Source: Deinandra increscens subsp. villosa
Taxonomy: Eukaryota > Streptophyta > Magnoliopsida > Asterales > Asteraceae
Reading direction: 5' to 3'
DNA length: 64,000 nucleotides
Assembly: GCA_039602395.1 (NCBI GenBank)
Contig: JBCNJP010000012.1
Coordinates: 22,138,396 to 22,202,395, forward strand
Part shown: in pieces, positions 1 to 9,706 of the stretch
How positions within the stretch are numbered: the first letter of the stretch is position 1
Layout of the letters: every line of letters begins with the position of its first letter
Notes under the pieces: generated by a model
What the model saw: only the letters and a program-made list of their open reading frames with translations
Told to the model about the DNA's origin: nothing
The model's database searches: none
Program-made: the position numbers and the translations under genes

Positions 1-699
1 GCCTTTCTTCTTATTCCCACGCCTACCCTTCTTGACCTCGGGCTTCTTGACGCCTCCCGATCGGATTGCGAGTACATCGGGTGCCTTACCGTTAACAAAG
101 TTAACTTCAGCAGTCTTAAGCATACCGTGAAGTTCAGTCACTGTCTTTACCATGCTATGCATGTTAAAGTTTACCCGGGAAGGGGTGAAGGCACTGGACA
201 GTGAGTGAAGAATCAGGTCAGTCGCCATTTCGGCGAGGATGACGTAATTCAGTTTTGCTAAACGGTCGATGTAACCCTTCATCTTCAGGATATGAGGGCT
301 GACGGGAGCGCCTTCCGCCATGCGACAACTAATGAGTGTCACAACAGTGTCATAGTGCTCCTGTCGGGCCTGAGTTTCAAACATGCCCCTCAGATCACCG
401 ATCATCTGAAAAGCCGTCTTGTCAACCATGTTCTTTTGAATCTCAGAATTCATGGTGGCTAGCATAAGACACGTGACATTTTTGGCATTTTTTCGCAATG
501 TGTTATGGGCGTTTCGCGCCGCGCCCGTGTCAGCTTCAGGTTCCTCAGGAACCTCAGCCTCTAACACATTTTCCATGTTAGCCATTTTCAGGACAATTTT
601 CAGATTCCTTTCCCAATCAAGGAAGTTGGCGCTATCAAGTTTCTCCTTCTCGAGGAGAGACTTGAGATGGAAAATCTCTTGGTTTGCGCGGTTAGCCAT
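1..699 (-). CDS. Ty1/copia gag polyprotein, open at the window edge
   Basis: Reading the minus strand from an ATG at 699-697 gives 233 codons without a stop, running off the left edge. The product starts MANRANQEIFHLKSLLEKEK and contains the gag-type block DSANFLDWERNLKIVLK followed by helices typical of plant copia gag (Retrotran_gag/UBN2 type), with a Lys/Arg-rich tail (KKPEVKKGRRGNKKKG) near the edge that usually precedes the zinc knuckle. Gag forms the virus-like particle that packages the element RNA. The ATG directly follows a consensus splice acceptor (tgtttcag). Primer site and LTR lie upstream at 2129-3240. It is the least damaged retroelement frame in the window. The rest of the element lies outside, so completeness cannot be judged. 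Confidence 0.85.
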   Translation of the reverse strand, partial: MANRANQEIFHLKSLLEKEKLDSANFLDWERNLKIVLKMANMENVLEAEVPEEPEADTGAARNAHNTLRKNAKNVTCLMLATMNSEIQKNMVDKTAFQMIGDLRGMFETQARQEHYDTVVTLISCRMAEGAPVSPHILKMKGYIDRLAKLNYVILAEMATDLILHSLSSAFTPSRVNFNMHSMVKTVTELHGMLKTAEVNFVNGKAPDVLAIRSGGVKKPEVKKGRRGNKKKG

Positions 700-967
700 C
701 TGAAACAATAGGCAAGAGTTTTAGTGTTTCGACGTGTGATTCGTATTCAAGGATGGCAAGCTAATCTTGAATAGGAATAGGGAATTCAGTTAGAAAATTT
801 CTCCAGACAGCGTAAAGTGCTTTCAAAATTTCCAACTAGCCAAATGGACAACGATTGTCACTTGTGAGTAACTGTCACAACTCCTGTCATGAGGCTTTCA
901 CGAACGGATCAACGAAATACGTTTAGCCCCATCTATGCCCATTCTGTCTACATGCTGACCAGAAATA

Positions 968-1121
968 CGGTGTTGAAATACTCCAATACCAAAGGTGCGT
1001 GTAAAGAAAATAGTAGTTGTCCTAAGTGGTTCAGTGTGTGCGTACGGTGTTGAAATACTCTAATACGCTTACCTTGGAAGATACCCTAAACACCACGTGC
1101 GGTGTTGAAATACTCCAACAC
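968..1121. repeat. Three dispersed copies of a 22-bp motif in the gag leader
   Basis: The motif CGGTGTTGAAATACTCCAAT (plus AC) occurs at 968-989, 1045-1066 and 1100-1121 with one or two changes each. Spacing is irregular (77 and 55 bp), so it is not a simple tandem array. It lies inside the predicted leader intron. Function unknown. Confidence 0.8.
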
Positions 1122-2128
1122 GGATGCATCGGTCAATATGTTCCAAGTTAGACTTGACTTAGGATGGCATAGACTACCAGTTTTAGGCTTACCAGATAAG
1201 ATTATTTAGTCATATTTTAATGTTTAATGTGACGACAAATTTTATGAATCCAATCTCACTCGGGACGATCATTTAAATAACCTAAGTATTAATGATCTAT
1301 GTGTCGCGAGATGATAACCAATTATTAATAATGTTCGATTACTATATCGAAAAATCCGAATTTAATGTCGAATTTAATTGGTTAATAAATTTTATAAAGT
1401 CATAATAAATTAGGACTTATATACAATCGATTGAAAAATTAGTTTTATATCGGTAAAACTAAGTTTGGATTTTAGTTGGCGTGTTAATCAAATTAATACA
1501 AGTAACCAAAAACAAGCAAACACACATATACATATTCGGCCATGCAGGGGTTTCGACATTGTCAGAGCCTAAGGCAATATCGAGGAAGGTCAAGGGACGT
1601 AAAAGTAAATCAACCACGAGAACAGCAACAACTTCCTGATCGATTTAGTCGCTCCCACCGGCTTCAACAAGCTCCTGCGCGTCATTTGGAAACGTCGGTC
1701 TCGTTTTGGCTTCTAGCCATTTTCGAAAATCCCAAAAAGGGATAATCTCAAATGGGTCCTTGCGTCAAGCTCGTCTCGTTCGTCCAGGCGAAAGTGAGCA
1801 ATTACAAATTAAAATAAAACTATTTTATTTTAATCAAATACAACTTTGAACCCAGTAAAAGTGGGCCAATCCAAAACAAAACAACATGGGCCAAAATGGG
1901 CCAAACCATAACGAATCCATGACAAAATAAGGTAGGGTTGGGCCGAATATGTACGAAAGATAATTCAATCAATTTTTCTTGAATCGGATTATGTTTAGTG
2001 GATTCAAATCGACTAAACATATTAATATAGCGATTCATGCAATTTCGCGACTTTCGTGTTCAGAACCCCAGTTCGCGAAAGTACACCGGTTTAAAATCGA
2101 CCGGTTAGGGTTTGCGTGTGGTGATCAA

Positions 2129-2142
2129 GGCTCTGATACCAC
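2129..2142 (-). promoter_or_regulatory. tRNA-iMet primer binding site
   Basis: The minus strand reads gTGGTATCAGAGCC directly after the LTR end ...cccaaca. TGGTATCAGAGC is the usual plant Ty1/copia primer site complementary to the 3' end of initiator methionine tRNA. It fixes the LTR inner edge at 2143. Confidence 0.9.
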
Positions 2143-3240
2143 TGTTGGGTTACGACAGTGGCATTCGGGTCTCGGTAATAGCAATTTTTTTTATAATTTG
2201 GAAATAATTATTTACGATAAATAATTATTTAATCAATTACCGAGTAAATTAAATAAGATAATTAAATTAACAATTAATTTAATACGCAACGGAAAAACGT
2301 TTAAATTTACAGACGCGAAAACCAGTTTAACGCAAACCAAATCAACAGGATTCGAACAATCACCAAACGCGCAAACACCAAAAACGCGTTAAACAAAATG
2401 CGACGCAATCATAAATATTTAAACAATTAAATCTAAACAAATAACAAGTTTAGATATACCTGAGCGGTGATTCAAACAAACATTCGAGACAACGGAAGTC
2501 AACGGGTGACGCTAGGGTTTCGCAGGGTTTGATTCGTCTGACGAATCTGACTTTCCTCGCAGATACGGAATTACTACGCGGTGAATCTGGCACCGGGAAA
2601 ATCCCGTACGTCGGATCGGGCGCGAACTAGGGTTCGATCGAGCAGCGGCGGAGACGACGGGGTAGCAGCGACGGTGGCGGACTCGCGGAGGCGACACGGC
2701 GGCTGCAACTCGGAGTGGTTGATGATTACTTGTTGTCGCGAGCGACCGGATTAACCACCGAAAGAGCGGCGACGACGGCGACCTAGGGTTAGGTCGAAAT
2801 CGCAGGGAGAGAGGGAGAGGAGGGGTCGAAATCTCTAGACAAGGATTAGGGTTTCGCGTCTCCCTTAATCAGTTATTTATAACTGAATAAGTTTTCGTTA
2901 AGTACCTCGAGTTTAAAATAACCCTTTTGAATCATTTGATTGTGCGACAAGCCTTTAACTATTAAATATTTGTCGCACGCCGAGTTTCAACGAACATTAG
3001 TCAAGTACTAATTCGTTGATGGTCGTTTGGGACGTAAAAAATATTTAACGTCTTTAGTCGCTTAAATTAATCTTAACGATTAAATTAATTAACGAATTAA
3101 TTCATTTATCTAATAAACTATTTAATAAATTAATAATAATCCTTCTGCGAATTTGCTGGTTAAAAGTAAGCGGACTTTAAAAACCGTTGCCTCCGGTGTA
3201 ACTCTTATGGGTCTTGACCGGGTCGTGGTACTTGATTTAG
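2143..3240 (-). mobile_element. 5' LTR of the minus-strand copia element (outer edge not resolved)
   Basis: The inner edge (TG at 2143 on the plus strand) abuts the primer site. A TATA box on the minus strand (tcagttataaataact, about 2868-2883) is followed by a pyrimidine-rich leader (ctctccctctctccc) and a GC-rich stretch at 2510-2780 that looks like an untranslated first exon ending in the donor at 2460. The second LTR is outside the window, so the outer edge near 3240 is a guess. Confidence 0.65.
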
Positions 3241-4766
3241 TCAAGGTAAATAGGTTATGATCATAAACCAATTAAGGACTATGCATGTTTGTGTGTCAAA
3301 CATACATATGAGACTGTACGCAATATGTTTGGTATAACTTCACGAACTTGTCCAACCGGACGTGTGAATGGATGTTGCGATATCCATTACGGTTGACGCA
3401 TCTTCAAGATAAGTCAACACAATAACGGTTTTGTGAACGTCCATTTGGTCAAAGGAACATGGTGTAACCTATGAACTAGATGTTATCTAGTCAAATGAGG
3501 AGAACCCGTTTCTAGGTATGTCCTACAGAGTGACTTAGAATATTCTAAGTACATGACGCTTGTATTAACAAACTTATGAAATGCATGTGTTGCTTGCATC
3601 AACTAAAAAAGCTCTTATGAGCTGAGTACAACTCGAGGACCTGAATTATACATAGGTTGTTCAAATTTGGAGCGTCCAAGCGTGATCATAAGTAGTGTTA
3701 CACAAAGCTAATTGAAATGCAAGCAATGTGGGGGGAGAGAATACTATTTAAGAAACAACCCTCGTGGTAGTTGAAATGGTCTATTCTCATAACCATGAAT
3801 AAAAGGAGAACCTCTCATCACCCCATTTGGATGGCATCCAATAACACCTAAATGTGGGGGTAGCTTGTATTTGTTAAATGTTCGGCAATAAGGATTGCAA
3901 ACACATGACTAAGTGGAGTCCGCTATAGTCATGGGGATGTGTTCACCTTGTAAAGCAATAAGGATTTTGGTAATTCACAATTATAGGACTAAGTGGAATA
4001 CACTATGGTCATAAAATATTAACTTGCGAGTTAAGAATACATCATAGCAACTGATCTCGACTGCAAATTATTTCGGTTAACTTTATGTAAGTCATAGATA
4101 GTTATTTTGCATCCAACAACCTGCGCGTTGCTAAGAGATCAAGTTGAGGAATGAGACTAAAGCCCACTGGTAAAAGTTCATCCGAAGGACAACCTAACCT
4201 ATGAAATTAGAGATCTCATGCTCTAGGTTTAATAGGACAACCTAATTGTATCGACTAAGGTCACTATGGGGGAGTACCCCAAATTCTTAAACAGGGAGTT
4301 GTGTACTTCCTAGTCCATTCCTATCACCAAACAGTGAAGTGTGTGAGGTTAAGCATACAATGGTCAATGCTTTATGTAATTCATAGATGATTCTGAGTAA
4401 ATCATATTATACCAATGCTTTTAATGATTTTGGTAATCACCTATGCAAGTGAGAAGTGTGGTCGCTTCGAATGGATTTGTTGGGCACAAATTCTAGAGCT
4501 CTCGCAGAACCAAGCAAGTGTTCCAGGATCCTGATTGGACATGACAATGATGGCTAACCAAGTTAGGGAAAGTATTGTGTGAGTATAATAACGGTTACAC
4601 AAATGGTCGGTTGGTTCAAAGACATCATGTCTACTAAACACCAGTAACCTAAGTATACTTCACAAAGGAAGGTTCAAATGGCACATCTACTTATCCTGCA
4701 ATACTGGACTGTCGAAATTGCCTTTGATTCTTGAAGAATAGATCAATACCCATTCATGTGGGGGAT
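3241..4766 (+). mobile_element. 3' untranslated remnant of a plus-strand copia element with polypurine tract
   Basis: No gene. From about 4140 the sequence matches, with many changes, the 3' region of the copia element at 19890-20499: shared blocks include gactaaagccc, ataggacaacctaattgtat, ggtcactatgggggag and the terminal tract tgtgggggat at 4757-4766, which primes plus-strand synthesis. Two diverged direct repeats near 3905 and 3988 carry a small stem (gacta/tagtc). Upstream of 4140 I see nothing recognisable. Confidence 0.65.
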
Positions 4767-5800
4767 TGTTGGAATTTTAAGGGTAAAACTAGTGGAAAAT
4801 GTGTTTTTTCACTAAGTGTGAAAATGAGTTTTTCACCAACTTTGGACTTAAATAAAATATAGATTACATATGTTGTTGCCTCTGTATTTTATGGGTTTGT
4901 GTATGACGTTGTGAGGGTTTTCCAACGCACCAAACCACGTCCAAGTCCGAGCTCGTAGGAATGAGATATTGAAGCTCAAAGTTGAGGTCTCGTAGGAGTG
5001 AGAGCTGTGAATTTTAGTGAGAAATAAAGTGGAACTCCTCTCACATTGGTTAGAGGAAGAAACCAAAAGTGGTTTATAAGGTGGGAACCTTACTAACCAT
5101 TGTTTCCTTGAGTAGGACACATCCCTTGAACCTGAGGGGTGCGAAGCACCCCTAACTCGCATACACGTGAGGGGTGCAAGCACCCTTAACTTGCACACGC
5201 GCACACGCGTGGTGTGGGCGTATGAGGCACAATGTGGCGCTTTGATGGCGTACTTTGCGCTTCGCACGATCGCATCTCCGTGAGCCGCTTGAGAGCCGCC
5301 TAATTGTTTTTAAGTTCAAGCGGAAACGCGTATGCCTCCGGATTGACAACTGTTCACGCGTTTTGAGCAATTAAGGAAATTCCGCGTTAATTAGAAATCA
5401 ATTTCCATTAAAGACGTTTAATGCAAAATTTGACTACGAATTCTTTGATTGCTCTACAAGGCTGTTAATGACTACAAATATAGCCTCTTTAGTTGAGACT
5501 AAATACACCGAATTCATCATAATTCTTTTTCTCTTCTCATCCTCCAATTCTCTCTCAAAATCTTCATCTTCGTTCTTAGTTCTTTTAGTTCAAGGTAATT
5601 TCAGGCTTAGTGTTATCCCGACCGTACAATACGTTTTAGGCGATTGTACTCTAGAAAACAAAACGGGTTCTTCAGTAGACCCGGAATTTGTTTTAAGGGA
5701 CCCGGGTTTTGACCCGAAGCCTTTGCCAAGAAATATTTCCGTTTTTGTCTTTTCGCAAAATTATTTCAAAACCTTTTTCTAAAATTGTTTAATAATTGTG
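4767..5800 (+). mobile_element. 3' LTR of the copia remnant (start of duplicated segment)
   Basis: TGTTGGAATTTT begins directly after the polypurine tract. A TATA-like ttataagg lies near 5077. Two GC-rich inverted blocks (aggggtgcgaagcacccct) follow at 5139-5180, then a pyrimidine-rich leader and an open frame at 5468-5782 that resembles untranslated LTR exon sequence more than a gene. From 5091 onward the sequence is repeated almost exactly from 12835. The 3' end of the LTR is not resolved. Confidence 0.55.
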
Positions 5801-7325
5801 TTTTCCAAATCATTAATGTTTTAAACCTTCCATTGACTTATTCTTAGTTAAATCTTGTTTGTATATTTCTTCATTAAAAATTTTCTCTTGTAATTGTTAT
5901 TTCATTTCCTTTGTAAACGTACTGTAACGTATTCCATTTATTTTTCCTATATTGTAATTGTTTAATTTCCTTGTAATGTTAGTAAGAGTAGACTATTTCA
6001 TTTGATTGTATTGCAATAGAGTAAGTTCTTTATTTTGTTGTAATCATACTTAAATAAAGTATTTATTTTTTTTCAAATTTATGAATGATTTTCCTACATT
6101 CCTAAGAGCTTCAGCGATTGAATTTATGACCATAAGATCACTAATCTTTTCATCACCACAAATCACCATTCTAATAAGCCCTCATGGTCATCATTCGTCA
6201 CATACTTAAAACATAGCATGTAGTAAATATATAACATTTTGACTACGGGACATCATCACAAAATGGGCAACATTTAAATTCCTTTGTGTTGACACACCCG
6301 TGTGGACAGCCTTTCCAATCTACTCTCCATCTAAAAATATTATAATAATAACCTATAACATTATACAAGTTGAGCCGAGTCGTTCGTGAGCTACCGAAGA
6401 TCGAATCGATAAAAAGCTCGAAATAAGCCGAACCTTAATGAGCTCGAGTTTAGACAAGCCGAGCCTTAACGAGCTCGAGCCAAACTCGAGCTTTGAAATA
6501 GGGATCGTTTAATAAACGGGCTCGAGCTTGAGCTTTATATATCGAGCTCGAGCTGGATCACGAGCCTTAACGAGCTTTTATTTATTATTATGGATTAGGT
6601 CTTTATAATAATCTACTTACATTCGACATCCTTTAAGTTATATGGTTGTTTTGGAAAAGCTAGGTCCTTTGTACTTAACTTCGTTAAAATGATCTGTTAA
6701 GTGAGGGACAAAATGGGTATTTTGTCTATTTTATCCCTTTTTTATTTCATTTAAAGAAATCTGTGCATACATCAAGCCCTAGGGAGATCGGGAAAGAAAG
6801 GAGGCAGCCGACTTCGGCTAGGCGAAAAACTCCGATGTTACCAGCGATCGTCTAGCAGTTTGCACACAAGTAAATCAATTCGATCACACTCTTGCTCTCC
6901 AAAGTCAACAAGAAACGACACAGGTGGAGACCGATTGCAAGTCATCGCCTCTGTCGGTGACGATGCATCGGCGGGATCGATGGAGAAAATTTATACCTCT
7001 TGAGTAGTTTTAGGGTTTGCATTTATTAGTGAGCATCTGTGTGTACAAAATTTATTTTCCATCCACAAGCCCGGTTCCTTTCGTTTTGTTTCTGTGTTTA
7101 TCTGTTTTGTAGGGACTGATCCTGATGCTGTTCGTGATCGTGTTATGGTGGTGTTTATGCTTGTATTTATCTCTGTTGAATTGTCATTAATTATCTATAT
7201 TCTGTATTGTAATTGATCGAACGATTGTTCGAATCGTTATTGAATGTCCAACAAACTTAAACAGATTTTGTGTACACTCTGTGTACGATTTTTTTCTGAC
7301 TATTATCCTCTGGATTTGTTTCAGA
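5801..7325 (+). other. Non-coding block: duplicated flank and gag leader
   Basis: AT-rich sequence without a supportable gene, collinear with 13545-14812. It includes the GAGCTCGAGC cluster (6370-6580). From about 7073 it is the leader of the following gag, equal to 15653-15909. Relative to the right-hand copy, about 840 bp (14813-15652, with the copia LTR) is absent here; the join reads ...ttttccatccacaagcccgg. Confidence 0.7.
6370..6580. repeat. Cluster of GAGCTCGAGC-type palindromic motifs
   Basis: About ten variants of gagctcgag, gagccttaacgagc and ctcgagctt crowd into 210 bp; many are self-complementary (AGCTCGAGCT). Similar clusters are seen in plant transposon ends and promoters, but I cannot assign a family. 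The second copy lies at 14110-14325. Confidence 0.7.
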
Positions 7326-9189
7326 ATGAGTTCCTCTCAGCCAATGTCGACCTCTGATGTCTCTGCTGTGTTTACCTCCTCCGTTGTTGTTACCATTGTG
7401 ATGGTTGAACCGCTGCCTAGCGCAGTGGCAAGCCACACTGAAAAACCTGAAAAGTTCAACGGTCTGAACTTCAAATGTTGGCAGCAAAAGATGTTGTTTT
7501 ATCTAAAAACGTTGAACCTTGCGAGGTTCTTGACTGAAACCGCTCCCCAAGTTTCCGAAGGGGAAATGGATGCTCAATCTGTGAGCGTGGTTCAAGCTTG
7601 GAAGCTATCTGAGTTCTTGTGTAAGAACTATGTGCTCAATGGTTTAGCGGACTCACTTTACAATGTGTATTGTAAAGTAAACACGGCCAAGGAACTATGG
7701 GAATCTTTGGAACGAAAATACAAAACCGAAGATGCAGGCACAAAGAAATTTGTGGTGGCCAAATTCTAGGACTTTAAAATGATTGACTCAAAAACTATTA
7801 TGAGTCAAATCCAAGAGTTGCAAATCATTATCCATCTCAGCGAGACATTTCAAGTGGCTGCCATGATCGAGAAATTACCACCAAGTTGGGTTGATTTCAA
7901 GAACTACCTCAAACACAAGAGAAAGGAATTGACCGTTGAATATCTTGTGGTTCGTCTTCGTATTGAAGAAGACAACAAAATTGCTCAAAAACAGAGTGAT
8001 GTCCCTGAGCAAGCAAAGACCAATATCGTTGAATATGGCTAATCCTCCAAAGGTAACAAGAATAAAGGAAGGTCTGAGAAGAAGAACAAGGGGAAAAGGT
8101 TTAATCTTAAACCCAAAGGTGGGGGTGGGAAGAAGAAATTTGAAGGAAAGTGTTACAACTGTGACAAGCCAGGTCATCAGGTAAATGAATGTAGACAACC
8201 CAAGAAAGATGTTTCTCGTCAAGCCAATATGGTTGATGATTATGAGAATCTTGTTGCCATGATTTCTGACCTCACAATGATGATCTCTGAGGTTAACTTG
8301 GTTGGTTCGAATACTAAAGAATGGTGGGTTGATACCGGTGCCACTCGCCATGTGTGTGCTGACAAGAACTTGTTCAACACCTCTAAAGAAGTTACTAATG
8401 GAAAAAAGCTCTTCATGGGTAATTCTGCCACTGCTGAAGTCAAAGGCGAATGAAATGTGATCCTGAAAATGACATCAGGAAATGAGCTTACCTTGACTAA
8501 TGTGTTGTATGTCCCTGAGATTCGTAATAATCTTGTGTCTGGGTGGCTGTTGAATAAGTTTGGTTTCAAAATGGTGCTTGAGTCAGATAAGGTCGTCTTG
8601 ACCAAGAATAATGTGTATGTTAGAAAGGGCTATGCTCTAAATGGTATGTTGAAACTATATGTAATGGTCGTTAACAATGCTATGAATAAGACTGGTACCA
8701 GTTCTGCTTATTTGCTTGAGTCTTCAAATGTGTGGCATGGTAGACTTGGAGAAGTTACTAATGGAATGTTGCCATGTTTCTGACCTCACAATGATGATCT
8801 ATGAGGTTAACTTGGTTGGTTCGAATACCAAAGAATGGTGGGTTGATACCGGTGCCACTAGCCATGTGTGTGCTGACAAGAACTTGTTCAACACCTTCAA
8901 AGAAGTTACTAATGGAAAAAAACTCTTCATGGGTAATTCTGCCACTGCTGAAGTCAAAGGAGAAGGAAATGTGATCCTGAAAATGACATCAGGAAATGAG
9001 CTTACCTTGACTAATGTGTTGTATGTCCGTGGGATTCGTAAGAATCTTGTGTCTGGATGGCTGTTGAATAAGTTTGGTTTCAAAATGGTGTTTGAGTCAA
9101 ATAAGGTCGTGTTGACCAAGAATAGTGTGTATGTTGGAAAGGGCTATGCCCTAAATGGTATGTTGATACTAAATGTAATGGTCGTTAAG
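7326..9189 (+). pseudogene. Decayed Ty1/copia gag-protease (left copy)
   Basis: The ATG at 7326 follows a splice acceptor (tttgtttcag|a). Order of pieces: gag core with EKPEKFNGLNFKCWQQKM and NGLADSLYNVYCKVNTAKEL; TAG stop at 7767; second gag helices (MIEKLPPSWVDFKNYLKHKR); stop near 8040; basic linker; zinc knuckle CYNCDKPGHQVNEC near 8153; protease motif WWVDTGA near 8321 with its Asp; stop at 8451. A 24-bp deletion near 7833 removes codons present in the right copy. A 514-bp tandem duplication repeats the protease part. Integrase, RT and RNase H are missing: at 9189 the sequence jumps to the promoter-like block. It cannot make a functional polyprotein. Confidence 0.85.
8263..9189 (+). repeat. 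514-bp-offset tandem duplication inside gag-protease
   Basis: The stretch beginning tttctgacctcacaatgatg at 8263 starts again at 8777 and stays collinear to 9189, so the protease motif VDTGA appears twice (near 8330 and 8845). The joint passes through agaagttactaatgga, a third partial copy of a stretch at about 8386, suggesting a slippage or repair event. The right-hand element has only one copy. Confidence 0.85.
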
Positions 9190-9488
9190 TGTCCGAGCGT
9201 GACAAGTTTTTGCTAATTTTCGAACCATTTTTGAGATGATTCTAGAAATGGCCCTTGGCTTTCCAAACCTGATCATTCATTACGGATTAATGAGCATAAA
9301 TCGATCATTCATGACTGATTAATGATGGTCACTTCGTATGCCCAGTTTGCGTGTATAAATACACAAGTTTAAAGCAAAAAAAACACACCGAAAAATAGAA
9401 TTAAAACGTCGTGCTGCTGCTGATCTCCGTGCACTGCTTCATTCCGGTTTCATTTCAGGCAAGTATCTCGTCCGGCTATACACACAGT
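9190..9488 (+). promoter_or_regulatory. LTR-like promoter block, left copy
   Basis: It starts TGTCCGAGCGTGACAAG and contains a TATA box in a palindromic context (gtgtataaatacacaag near 9351) followed by an exon-like leader and a splice-acceptor-like ttcatttcag. It ends cggctatacacacagt before the next LTR. The right copy is 20779-21077. It may be a solo LTR of another family (TG...CA ends are possible), but no target duplication is visible. Confidence 0.5.
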
Positions 9489-9672
9489 TGAAAATGCTGG
9501 AGCGTATGGATCGGCTTAGTTCGGCATCAATGTGATAGTTAATCAACAACAATACGGGTAAATATAAAGTTCAATCTCGCATTCAATATCAAGTACAAAA
9601 TACAGAGAGAATCAGAACAATTTACAAAAACGCTTTGTCTGATCCAGCATGTTGCCACATGAGGTATCAACA
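9489..9672 (-). mobile_element. Truncated 3' LTR of envelope-like element A
   Basis: It ends (minus-strand start) TGTTGATACCTCATGTGG, directly next to the polypurine tract. Compared with the 361-bp LTR of the right copy (21078-21438) it lacks about 177 internal bp: precisely the TATA box and the GTTCGG/CCGAAC motif cluster. It is therefore promoterless. Confidence 0.75.
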
Positions 9673-9686
9673 AACTCCCCCTTGGC
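9673..9686 (-). promoter_or_regulatory. Terminal polypurine tract, element A
   Basis: The minus strand reads gccaagggggagtt immediately before the LTR start TGTTGATACC. Such tracts prime plus-strand DNA synthesis. Confidence 0.8.
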
Positions 9687-9706
9687 AAATGCTGGACCGT
9701 TCTTCA

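Larger units (their letters stand above)
700..2459 (-). promoter_or_regulatory. Predicted leader intron of the copia gag, spanning the primer site
   Basis: On the minus strand a donor CTCAG|GTATATC sits at 2460/2459 inside the LTR and an acceptor tgcctattgtttcag ends at 700, immediately before the gag ATG. Splicing would remove about 1.76 kb, including the tRNA primer site at 2129-2142, leaving a gag mRNA that could be translated but not primed for reverse transcription. The same donor context (AG|GTATATCTAA) recurs in a second LTR at 50047. A hairpin with 9-bp arms (atgtttagt/actaaacat) lies near 1989-2018. Splicing itself is inferred. Confidence 0.55.

Noticed and set aside
5468..5782. 104-codon frame in the LTR block (and 13159-13527)
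   Set aside because: Lies in a pyrimidine-rich LTR leader, lacks domains, and the start differs between the two copies; probably untranslated.
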